This document shows positions 1 through 4,951 of a stretch of 5,398 bases of DNA, in pieces. The position numbers and the translations under genes are program-made. Position 1 is the first letter of the stretch. Every line of letters starts with the position of its first letter. The DNA is from Thermococci archaeon (GTDB taxonomy: Archaea > Methanobacteriota_B > Thermococci > Methanofastidiosales > B48-G16), in the NCBI GenBank assembly GCA_030668905.1, contig DAOVEQ010000083.1:1-5398 (forward strand), written 5' to 3'. The notes under the pieces are model-generated. The model worked only from the letters and a program-made list of their open reading frames with translations. It ran no database searches and was not told the DNA's origin.

Positions 1-1082
1 CGAGGAACACCTCTTATCTCCAATCCTATTATATGTTTTTCGTTCACTATATTTCCAAGATCATCCAAATATGCAATGTTAAGTATTACGGGATAATTTC
101 CAGAGTCCAGATCTTCGTTCACGCTTAAATCAAAACTCACCGTAATCTCGGAGTCAGACTGAAAATCTTTGTACAATTTCTCAAGATCATCGTTGTTAGG
201 AGTTAAAATAGGAATTGAATTAACTAATGGGTCTATTCCAATCTTTATCCATTTTATTTCTCCACTTCCTGAGTTTCTTAACTTCAGAGTGAGTTCAAAA
301 CTCTCTCCGGGGGATAGTTTTCCTGCTTTTACATCTGTTATATCTATGACAGCAGTTTTCATTTCCTCTATCTTAACGGCGATAGTTTTCTGTTCATTAA
401 CAATATTTCCAAACTCGTCTTTATACGTTATATTCACAGTAAGAGGATAAGTTCCTGGAGGTGTTTTTTTACCAGTTTCTAATGAAAATTTTATTTTAGC
501 TGTTTCTTTCGGCCCTATGTTTTTATAGATCTTTTCTAGATCATCTCCCTTCGGCATGAATACCTCGCTTATGAGATTCAATCTTATCCATTCGATCTCT
601 GCTCCGCCTATATTTTCAAGATCAAAACTCAGGTCAAAAATGTCTCCGGATTTTATGTCTTCTGGATACTCAACATTTTCTATCGATATGAGCACTTCAG
701 AGACCACTCTGATCTCAAAATCAAACTCCTGAGAGAATTTATTGCTTTCTATCCTTCCTTTTATTGTATATTCCCCAGAATCTGCATCTTCATCTATATC
801 TATCTCAAATATAGCCGTTTTTGGAAAAGACTTCCAGTCATGACCCATATCCCCTAAAGAATACTCACTATCCTCAATAGATAATGGTTTTTTTGGAAAC
901 ACTCTTACTTCCACATTTTCAAGATCATAGTGCGTCTTATTCGCAACTATAACAGTTATCCTGGCAGTTTCTCCAGATTTGTAGTAAGGTCTATCAGGTA
1001 TAACTGTAACATTAAAAGTATCCGCTGCCTCTATGGGCACTATCAAACTCATGACCAAGATCAAAACCAGTGCTTTTTTCAT
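1..1082 (-). CDS. Secreted S-layer/COG1361-like protein with tandem beta-sandwich repeats (partial, 3' end beyond window)
   Basis: The minus-strand frame is open from ATG at 1082 to the left edge, giving 360 residues with no stop, so the C-terminus is missing. Residues 1-19 are a signal peptide (MKKALVLILVMSLIVPIEA), with likely cleavage near Ala19/Ala20. The rest is rich in beta-strand and acidic residues and divides into three modules of about 110 residues (about 21-127, 128-238, 241-357). Modules 2 and 3 are clearly homologous: both have SG/PGE followed by F-D/E-L, then EI-x-WI, DDLEK-[IL]-YK, a G-[TN]-YP strand, and FGNIVNE or LGNIVNE. This is the pattern of archaeal surface proteins of the COG1361/CARDB/NEW3 kind. 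Sequons at N24, N48 and N217 suggest glycosylation. Such proteins often end in a membrane anchor and may neighbour export ABC transporters, but neither is visible here. The start is supported by GGTGAT at 1086-1091. Surface location is confident; the exact role is unknown. Confidence 0.85.
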   Translation of the reverse strand, partial: MKKALVLILVMSLIVPIEAADTFNVTVIPDRPYYKSGETARITVIVANKTHYDLENVEVRVFPKKPLSIEDSEYSLGDMGHDWKSFPKTAIFEIDIDEDADSGEYTIKGRIESNKFSQEFDFEIRVVSEVLISIENVEYPEDIKSGDIFDLSFDLENIGGAEIEWIRLNLISEVFMPKGDDLEKIYKNIGPKETAKIKFSLETGKKTPPGTYPLTVNITYKDEFGNIVNEQKTIAVKIEEMKTAVIDITDVKAGKLSPGESFELTLKLRNSGSGEIKWIKIGIDPLVNSIPILTPNNDDLEKLYKDFQSDSEITVSFDLSVNEDLDSGNYPVILNIAYLDDLGNIVNEKHIIGLEIRGVP

Positions 1083-1085
1083 AGT

Positions 1086-1091
1086 ATCACC
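1086..1091 (-). promoter_or_regulatory. Ribosome binding site of the secreted-protein gene
   Basis: GGTGAT on the minus strand, three bases before the ATG at 1082. It matches the archaeal anti-Shine-Dalgarno complement, and the same GTGAT plus three bases precedes the fmdE-like start at 3885. Confidence 0.7.
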
Positions 1092-1096
1092 GAGAC

Positions 1097-1138
1097 TATG
1101 TAAGAACACTTATATATAAAGCTTTCGGTTCTTACATA
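1097..1138. repeat. Perfect 11-bp inverted repeat bracketing the TATA box (operator candidate)
   Basis: TATGTAAGAAC at 1097-1107 and its exact reverse complement GTTCTTACATA at 1128-1138 are separated by 20 bp that contain the box A element. The half-site centres are 31 bp apart, about three helical turns, so two regulator dimers or one tetramer could bind on one face and block TBP/TFB. No T-run follows on the transcribed strand, which argues against a terminator. The regulator is unknown. Confidence 0.6.
1109..1121 (-). promoter_or_regulatory. TATA box (box A) of the secreted-protein gene
   Basis: CTTTATATATAAG on the minus strand is a near-ideal archaeal box A. A start about 25 nt downstream would fall at about 1090, right at the ribosome binding site, so the leader would be only about 8-9 nt. 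Confidence 0.7.
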
Positions 1139-1180
1139 AAAAGTTAGAACTCTTCAGGAGTGAGGCAACGAACTTCTAAC
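1137..1180 (-). terminator. Stem-loop plus T-run after the GNAT fusion gene
   Basis: In the minus-strand transcript GTTAGAA (1180-1174, overlapping the TAG stop codon) can pair with TTCTAAC (1149-1143). A small inner ACTC/GAGT stem is possible, and the sequence then runs into five T's (1141-1137). Archaeal termination depends mainly on the T-run, so the stem may be incidental. It would insulate the downstream secreted-protein promoter. Confidence 0.4.
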
Positions 1181-2255
1181 CAAACCAGACGACTCCTCCA
1201 GCTGCCACGGCCATGACAACCCAGATGATTCGGTTCCAATCCCATATCCTCCTTCCGTCATAGCTAGCAAATGGGAAAAACGGGAGCATAATATCAAAAA
1301 TAAGTAGAGGTTTCCCTGCCAATTCAATGAAATAAGACATGAAAGCCATTTCAGATGGTAAAGAGTGGAAAAATGCAGATAACCCCCATGTTAGTAAAAG
1401 AATCGAAAAAGCTCCGGCTAGAGCTATAGGTCCCAGTTTATGGGTAAGATCACGATAACGCCATTGATTAGAAGTGGGATAAACGGATCCTGGAATTGGG
1501 TACCATATGCCCGATATCAGAGCAAGCACAAAACTCAAAGGAAAACCCGATTCCCATGCCCGGTACCTGACGGAAAGCCCACAAAGTTTTGCTGCAATCC
1601 GCATCGCAATTGCCCGCACTCCTAAAAATAATAAAATAAAAAGAGGTATAACAGAATAAAATCGCAGATTGGTAAAATGGAATCCAGTCCAGCTCGCCAG
1701 CGAAAAAACCAGGATGTTTATCAGGACGTTTCCCCACCATTGCCAGGATGAACTGCCTGTTTTTTCTGTACGAGGACGAACCCACAAAAAATGCCCGATA
1801 TCAATATAATGAAAGATCCGGAACCAGAGCGGCACTATTCCAATCCCGTAACGTTGAATCTGTTGCCCAGGAGACAGAATAGAGAATCCATTCGCTGCCA
1901 GTATGTTGCTCGAACTGGTGTTGTTGCCTTCGACACATCCCAGTATCTCATCACATCCTAAGTTTTCAAGGTACTCAATTCCAGCTTTGTACAGCTTCAG
2001 TCCAATTTTCATGCCACGAACATCTGGATCGACAAATCCCCAGTACATCAACCCCCCTTTACGCTTTCCGGGAAGGGGGATGCGCTTAAGAACAATAGCA
2101 CCTATCACTTTTTCGTTTAGTACTGCGACCAAGACATCGGGAGTGAAAGAAAAAAAACATCGCTGTACAAGAGGGAAAGACCGATTCATAATTTTCCGGA
2201 CAGATTTTTTCTCGTTTTCTTGCATTGGCCGAATAAAAACATCAGGTTCTTCCAT
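1176..2255 (-). CDS. GNAT acetyltransferase fused to a non-catalytic M50/site-2-protease-like membrane domain
   Basis: 359 residues from ATG at 2255. A TTG one codon upstream is possible, but the AAGGGG site at 2264-2269 lies 8 nt from the ATG. Residues about 5-130 form a GNAT domain: VDPDVRGMKIG at 75-85 is motif A, which holds acetyl-CoA pyrophosphate, and EGNNTSSSNILAANGF at 109-124 is motif B. Residues about 175-358 are a membrane region with roughly five or six helices. LGPIALAGAF (274-283) resembles the AGP segment of M50 proteases, and LPFFPFASYDGRRI resembles the late NxxPxxPLDGG segment, its DG at 333-334. Where M50 enzymes carry HExxH this protein has RAIAM (214-218), so zinc and protease activity look lost. 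The acceptor substrate is unknown; a membrane-bound or membrane-sensed small molecule or protein is possible. Base composition and CGG arginine codons differ sharply from the neighbours, suggesting transfer. The GNAT call is firm; the M50 relationship is moderate. Confidence 0.8.
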   Translation of the reverse strand: MEEPDVFIRPMQENEKKSVRKIMNRSFPLVQRCFFSFTPDVLVAVLNEKVIGAIVLKRIPLPGKRKGGLMYWGFVDPDVRGMKIGLKLYKAGIEYLENLGCDEILGCVEGNNTSSSNILAANGFSILSPGQQIQRYGIGIVPLWFRIFHYIDIGHFLWVRPRTEKTGSSSWQWWGNVLINILVFSLASWTGFHFTNLRFYSVIPLFILLFLGVRAIAMRIAAKLCGLSVRYRAWESGFPLSFVLALISGIWYPIPGSVYPTSNQWRYRDLTHKLGPIALAGAFSILLLTWGLSAFFHSLPSEMAFMSYFIELAGKPLLIFDIMLPFFPFASYDGRRIWDWNRIIWVVMAVAAGGVVWFG

Positions 2256-2263
2256 CAAAAATA

Positions 2264-2269
2264 CCCCTT
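2264..2269 (-). promoter_or_regulatory. Ribosome binding site deciding the GNAT-fusion start
   Basis: AAGGGG on the minus strand ends 8 nt before ATG 2255. That favours this ATG over the TTG at 2258. This purine-rich type differs from the GGTGAT sites of the neighbours, which fits a foreign gene. Confidence 0.5.
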
Positions 2270-2338
2270 TTAGTTAACATCTCTTCCTATCAGCTTTTTC
2301 AATGTTTGTTTTACAGTGTTACCTGATGCCAGATGTAT

Positions 2339-2350
2339 GCATATATAAAT
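2339..2350 (-). promoter_or_regulatory. TATA box in the divergent GNAT-fusion/DUF429 intergenic region
   Basis: On the minus strand ATTTATATATGC is a good box A, predicting a start near 2319 and a leader of about 65 nt for the GNAT fusion. The element is near-symmetric: the plus strand reads ATATATAAAT and could also serve the DUF429 gene with a leader of about 34 nt. Confidence 0.5.
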
Positions 2351-2372
2351 CTTTCTGTCTTTGTGTAAAAAA

Positions 2373-2380
2373 CTTTAAGA
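2373..2380 (+). promoter_or_regulatory. Possible box A for leaderless DUF429 transcript
   Basis: CTTTAAGA is centred about 28 bp upstream of ATG 2405, and no Shine-Dalgarno sequence lies before that ATG. This fits a leaderless mRNA, but the motif is weak and the TATA element at 2339-2350 is an alternative. Confidence 0.35.
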
Positions 2381-2404
2381 AATTCTTCTTTATAATATAT
2401 TACC

Positions 2405-2872
2405 ATGTTCCTCGGTATAGATCTTGCAGGAGATGAGAAAAACATCACAGGAATGGCTTTTATAAATGAAAAAGTAATATTAGATTCATTGCATACGAAT
2501 AACGAAATCCTAAATTTTATAGATAAATTTAAGCCTGAAGTAATCGCTATAGATTCCCCTCTTTCCTTTTATGTGAAACATTTCAGAGAATGCGATCTTG
2601 AATTAAGAAAAGAGTTTAAAATACTCCCTCTTACTTTTAAAGGTATGCAGAAACTAACTAAAAGGGGAATTTATCTTAAAAAAAAGATCAGGGGAAAAGT
2701 AATAGAAACGTATCCGCATGCATCGAGAAAAAAATTAAAAGACGAACTAAAAAAATATACTTTTAAAAATATGCACGAAGAAGATGCATTGATATGTGCT
2801 TTAGTTGCCAAAGCTTATTATTTTAAAGAGGCAGGATATTATGGTGAGAAAGATAGGATATATGTTATCTGA
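2405..2872 (+). CDS. DUF429-family protein, predicted RNase H-fold nuclease
   Basis: 155 residues, the normal size for this compact family. FLGIDLAG at the N-terminus carries the first-strand aspartate D6. VIAIDSPLS holds D50, RECDLELR spans 61-68, and VIETYPHA holds E101. HEEDALICALVAKAYY near the end supplies D127 on the final helix. This is the arrangement of acidic residues expected of an RNase H-like fold, annotated in COG2410/DUF429 as a predicted nuclease. The ending DRIYVI matches the usual C-terminal strand. The start is the first ATG, close to a promoter and without a Shine-Dalgarno sequence. The divergent upstream gene looks foreign, and the next gene downstream has its own promoter, so the gene is probably monocistronic. 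The substrate is unknown. Confidence 0.85.
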   Translation: MFLGIDLAGDEKNITGMAFINEKVILDSLHTNNEILNFIDKFKPEVIAIDSPLSFYVKHFRECDLELRKEFKILPLTFKGMQKLTKRGIYLKKKIRGKVIETYPHASRKKLKDELKKYTFKNMHEEDALICALVAKAYYFKEAGYYGEKDRIYVI

Positions 2873-2884
2873 TCAAAAATAGAT

Positions 2885-2895
2885 AAATTTAAATT
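2885..2895 (+). promoter_or_regulatory. TATA box of the small membrane-protein gene
   Basis: AAATTTAAATT is centred about 27 bp upstream of ATG 2917. That spacing predicts an mRNA starting at or just before the ATG. Confidence 0.45.
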
Positions 2896-2916
2896 AGAGA
2901 GTGTATAGTGATTGCA

Positions 2917-3249
2917 ATGTTGTCCAAAAGAGAGATGATGAAGATCGTAGGGATCACGGCGGTACTTCTTTCCGTAGTTTATTATTCTATTATCATATCT
3001 TTTGTTTCACACGGTGTTTTTGTAAACGTTTCAATTTCAGAAATATTCTATTTTTTAACCAGTTTTTTCATAATGCTTTTTATTAATCTGATTTTAGGAG
3101 TTTACTTCATATCGCAGTACGAGTTTACTAAAAAAATGGAAAGAGAACTTCCCACAATAATATCCGAGATCAATCCCAATATCTCAGAGGAAGAAAGAAA
3201 AGAGTACTCCCAGAAACTTGCTTCAAAGCTGAAAGAACTTATAAAATGA
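2917..3249 (+). CDS. Small two-helix membrane protein of unknown function
   Basis: 110 residues from ATG 2917. A GTG at 2908 is in frame, but GTGAT at 2908-2912 sits four bases before the ATG, like the other ribosome binding sites here, and the TATA spacing also fits 2917. Residues 10-31 and 44-65 are strongly hydrophobic helices joined by a short loop. The first segment is basic (KREMMK), which places the N-terminus inside. Residues 69-110 are charged and probably helical (TKKMERELPTI, then EEERKEYSQKLASKLKELIK), making a cytoplasmic tail that might form a coiled coil. I do not recognise the family. It lies 44 bp after the DUF429 gene and has its own promoter, so a functional link is not shown. 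Confidence 0.7.
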   Translation: MLSKREMMKIVGITAVLLSVVYYSIIISFVSHGVFVNVSISEIFYFLTSFFIMLFINLILGVYFISQYEFTKKMERELPTIISEINPNISEEERKEYSQKLASKLKELIK

Positions 3250-3392
3250 GTTTTAATTACAACTTGTAATTTCTTCATAGAAATGAGTTTCTTATGGATA
3301 TGGGATTACCTCTACTATCTTATACAGTAAAAGATTCAGTTCTTATAAAGCTGTTTAATCTCGTTATAGGAATAACTCTTTATTTCTTAGGG
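3250..3392. other. Convergent intergenic region with two small inverted repeats
   Basis: This stretch separates the plus-strand membrane-protein gene from the minus-strand nikR. AATTACAA at 3255-3262 and TTGTAATT at 3264-3271 form a perfect palindrome around one base. Next to it ATTTCT (3269-3274) and AGAAAT (3279-3284) form a 6-bp stem with a 4-base loop. They may help end transcription from the left. No convincing gene is present. Confidence 0.4.
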
Positions 3393-3800
3393 TTATAGGT
3401 TTAAAGGAGATGTTATTACTAACTTTCCATGTTTTACTCCTTTAGTTGCTATTAATTTATCAGCAAGCTTTTTTACTCTTTTTGCATCTCCTTTGACTAT
3501 TATAACTTCCAGACAGTTGTTTTCATCCAAATGTACGTGTATAGTCGATGCAACATCCTCAGGATTTTCATGCTGCAAATCTGTGAGTTTCTCCATTACT
3601 CCTCTTACATTATGATCGTAGAGTATGGTTATTGTCCCCACAACTTCCCCTTCTTTTTCCCATTCCTCTATCATATGATCTCTTATTATATCTCTTATTG
3701 CCTCTGATCTGTTTGCATACCCCTTTTCAGTTATAAGTTCATCAAATTTTTTAAGTAATTCTGGATGTATGGAAACGCCAAATCTTACCATTTTTTCCAT
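3393..3800 (-). CDS. nikR: Nickel-responsive transcriptional regulator NikR
   Basis: 135 residues, full length for NikR. Residues about 4-45 are the ribbon-helix-helix DNA-binding domain ([18 protein letters not shown], then [17 protein letters not shown], which closely matches the E. coli protein). Residues about 53-133 are the ACT-like tetramerisation and metal domain. All four high-affinity Ni ligands are present with E. coli spacing: H77, H88, H90 and C96, in LQHENP and [13 protein letters not shown]. The protein should therefore bind DNA as a Ni-loaded tetramer. ATG 3800 is about 26 bp from the TATA box at 3821-3830, so the mRNA looks leaderless; the internal ATG at 3791 is an alternative that would remove three residues. 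It is divergent from the FmdE/ABC-3 operon, its likely target, and an inverted repeat over its own promoter suggests autoregulation. Family assignment is very secure; the target genes are inferred. Confidence 0.95.
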   Translation of the reverse strand: MEKMVRFGVSIHPELLKKFDELITEKGYANRSEAIRDIIRDHMIEEWEKEGEVVGTITILYDHNVRGVMEKLTDLQHENPEDVASTIHVHLDENNCLEVIIVKGDAKRVKKLADKLIATKGVKHGKLVITSPLNL

Positions 3801-3828
3801 AAATAGAAAAAGAAAAGGATCTATTTAT
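3799..3828. promoter_or_regulatory. Candidate NikR operator over the nikR promoter and start
   Basis: ATAAATAG at 3799-3806 and its exact reverse complement CTATTTAT at 3821-3828 have half-site centres 22 bp apart. The E. coli NikR operator (GTATGA-N16-TCATAC) has the same 22-bp spacing. The site covers the nikR TATA box and start codon and lies about 20 bp from the divergent TATA box. The half-site sequence differs from the E. coli one and is AT-rich, so the evidence is geometry and location. Confidence 0.5.
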
Positions 3829-3830
3829 AG
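3821..3830 (-). promoter_or_regulatory. TATA box of nikR
   Basis: CTATAAATAG on the minus strand is centred about 26 bp upstream of ATG 3800, predicting a leaderless transcript. Confidence 0.6.
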
Positions 3831-3847
3831 GTTTCGTGGACAAAAAG

Positions 3848-3856
3848 ATATATAAA
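3848..3856 (+). promoter_or_regulatory. TATA box of the FmdE/ABC transporter operon
   Basis: ATATATAAA, preceded by an A-rich stretch, is centred 33 bp upstream of ATG 3885. Transcription should start near 3878, within the GTGAT ribosome binding site (3877-3881). Confidence 0.65.
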
Positions 3857-3857
3857 G

Positions 3858-3882
3858 TAGCACAATTATAAAATTTGTGATA
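3858..3882. promoter_or_regulatory. Imperfect dyad overlapping the operon transcription start
   Basis: CACAA at 3861-3865 and TTGTG at 3875-3879 are inverted repeats across nine bases, with further symmetric TA pairs at 3858-3859 and 3881-3882. The site lies between the TATA box and the start codon, where a repressor would block initiation. Part of the symmetry may come from AT richness. Confidence 0.3.
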
Positions 3883-3884
3883 CC

Positions 3885-4286
3885 ATGAGCTCTATATTAG
3901 AAAGAGCAGCAGAGTTCCATGGACACCTTGGACCATATTTAGTATTAGGTCTGAGGATGGGAGTTCTGGCAAAGAATACGTTGAATGCAGATCCCTTTGA
4001 GATCAGAGCAGAGATCCATACGGAAAAGAAAAAACCGAGATCATGCATATTGGATGGGATCCAGTTCGCATCAGGATGCACACTCGGAAAGGGGAATATT
4101 GATCTTCTCGAGAGTGATAAGATTTTCGGCGTCTTTTTTAAAGGTAACAGTAAAATTGTGATCAAAGTTAAAAAAGAGATCTTGGAAAATATAGAAAAGT
4201 TTTCTGATATGGAAAAGTACTCAAAGATACTGTTTGAAAAAAAGGATGGGGAACTCTTTAAATATGATAAAACTGAAAAATGTTGA
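3885..4286 (+). CDS. Stand-alone FmdE-domain protein (PF02663), putative metal-binding accessory of the transporter
   Basis: 133 residues that correspond to the FmdE domain alone, without the C-terminal zinc ribbon of longer relatives. The family signature is intact: FHGHLGPYLVLGLRMG (11-26, with H12 and H14), then RSCILDGIQFASGCTLGKGN (52-71, with C54, D57, C65 and K69). The His and Cys residues form the presumed metal site. The family is named after a protein of the molybdenum formylmethanofuran dehydrogenase operon in methanogens, but many members lie apart from that enzyme and their biochemistry is little known. Here the gene leads an operon with an ABC-3 metal transporter and is divergent from nikR, so a role as metal sensor, chaperone or storage protein is more likely than one in methanogenesis; this is inference. 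The last residue is a cysteine (C133). GTGAT at 3877-3881 supports the ATG at 3885. Confidence 0.9.
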   Translation: MSSILERAAEFHGHLGPYLVLGLRMGVLAKNTLNADPFEIRAEIHTEKKKPRSCILDGIQFASGCTLGKGNIDLLESDKIFGVFFKGNSKIVIKVKKEILENIEKFSDMEKYSKILFEKKDGELFKYDKTEKC

Positions 4287-4950
4287 GACAATATACGAGG
4301 GAGAAAGAACTCCAGTAATCAAAAATATAAAGTTAGAGATAAAAAAAGGAGAGTTCTTAACTGTTATAGGGCCTAACGGTGCTGGAAAAACCACATTGCT
4401 CGAAACGATAAACGGATTGCTGGAGTCAAAAGGAGAGGTTATTGTATTCGGGAAAGAGATAAGAAAATTTGGATCAGAGATAAGAAAAAACATAGGATAT
4501 GTACCTCAAGATTTTTCTTGCGACAGTTTAACTCCATTTTTAGTAAAGGACATAGTTTTGATGGGAAGATTTGGGAAAATTGGAGTTCTAAAATCTCCGT
4601 CTGAAAAAGATCATGAAATAGTTAAAAAAACTTTGAGTTTTCTTGGAATATCTGAGCTTGAAAAAAAGCCAATAGGAAAGCTTTCTGGTGGACAGTTACA
4701 GAAGGTAATGATCGCGAGAGCATTGGGTAAGGAGCCTGAAATACTGCTTTTGGACGAACCTTTTTCCAATTTAGACCTAAATTCACATTCCGATATATCA
4801 GAAAAAATCTCTTTTTTAAATGAGAAAGGAATGACAGTTATAATGGTCGTTCATGATATATCGTCAATACCTGAAAGATGTAAAAGGATAGTCATGATAG
4901 ATAATGGAAATATAGTTAATGATGCAAAGGAAAAAGTTTTAGGAGGATAA
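4264..4950 (+). CDS. ABC transporter ATP-binding protein, zinc/manganese (ABC-3, ZnuC/MntB-like) type
   Basis: 228 residues from ATG 4264. This start gives the usual N-terminus (MIKLKNVETIYEGERTPV), though the in-frame ATG 4246 is possible. GGGGA at 4248-4252 is a rather distant ribosome binding site. The ATPase is complete: Walker A GPNGAGKTT (36-44), Q-loop Q82, signature LSGGQ (140-144), Walker B LLLDEP (161-166), D-loop SNLD (168-171) and H-loop H197. The YVPQDF context and the adjacent ABC-3 permease place it with Zn/Mn/Fe uptake ATPases. It acts as a cytoplasmic dimer that powers metal import. It overlaps the FmdE gene by 23 nt, which implies translational coupling, and the permease follows after a 1-nt gap. 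The metal is not determined by the ATPase; NikR nearby points to nickel or a metal co-regulated with it. Confidence 0.92.
   Translation: MIKLKNVETIYEGERTPVIKNIKLEIKKGEFLTVIGPNGAGKTTLLETINGLLESKGEVIVFGKEIRKFGSEIRKNIGYVPQDFSCDSLTPFLVKDIVLMGRFGKIGVLKSPSEKDHEIVKKTLSFLGISELEKKPIGKLSGGQLQKVMIARALGKEPEILLLDEPFSNLDLNSHSDISEKISFLNEKGMTVIMVVHDISSIPERCKRIVMIDNGNIVNDAKEKVLGG
4941..4946 (+). promoter_or_regulatory. Ribosome binding site of the permease gene
   Basis: AGGAGG, five bases before ATG 4952 and inside the end of the ATPase gene, fixes the permease start. It is the strongest Shine-Dalgarno sequence in the window. Confidence 0.75.
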
Positions 4951-4951
4951 A

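Noticed and set aside
169..450. Plus-strand frame in the left part
   Set aside because: It lies opposite the repeats of the secreted protein, whose signal peptide, ribosome binding site and homologous modules show that the minus strand is coding.
1097..1138. The 11-bp inverted repeat read as a terminator or transposon end
   Set aside because: No T-run follows either arm in the transcribed direction, the arms are only 20 bp apart, and they frame a TATA box, which fits an operator better.
1903..2277. Plus-strand frame opposite the GNAT domain
   Set aside because: The opposite strand carries clear GNAT motifs. This translation has no recognisable pattern and no promoter or ribosome binding site.
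3294..3398. Plus-strand frame of 34 residues (MDMGLPLLSYTVKDSV...) with a hydrophobic C-terminal half
   Set aside because: No ribosome binding site or well-placed TATA box, and it runs into the 3' end of nikR on the opposite strand. In AT-rich DNA such a hydrophobic frame is expected by chance.
3866..4291. Long antisense frame covering the FmdE gene
   Set aside because: Rich in Ser, Phe and Ile without domain motifs. It mirrors a gene whose family motifs are unmistakable, so it is a shadow.
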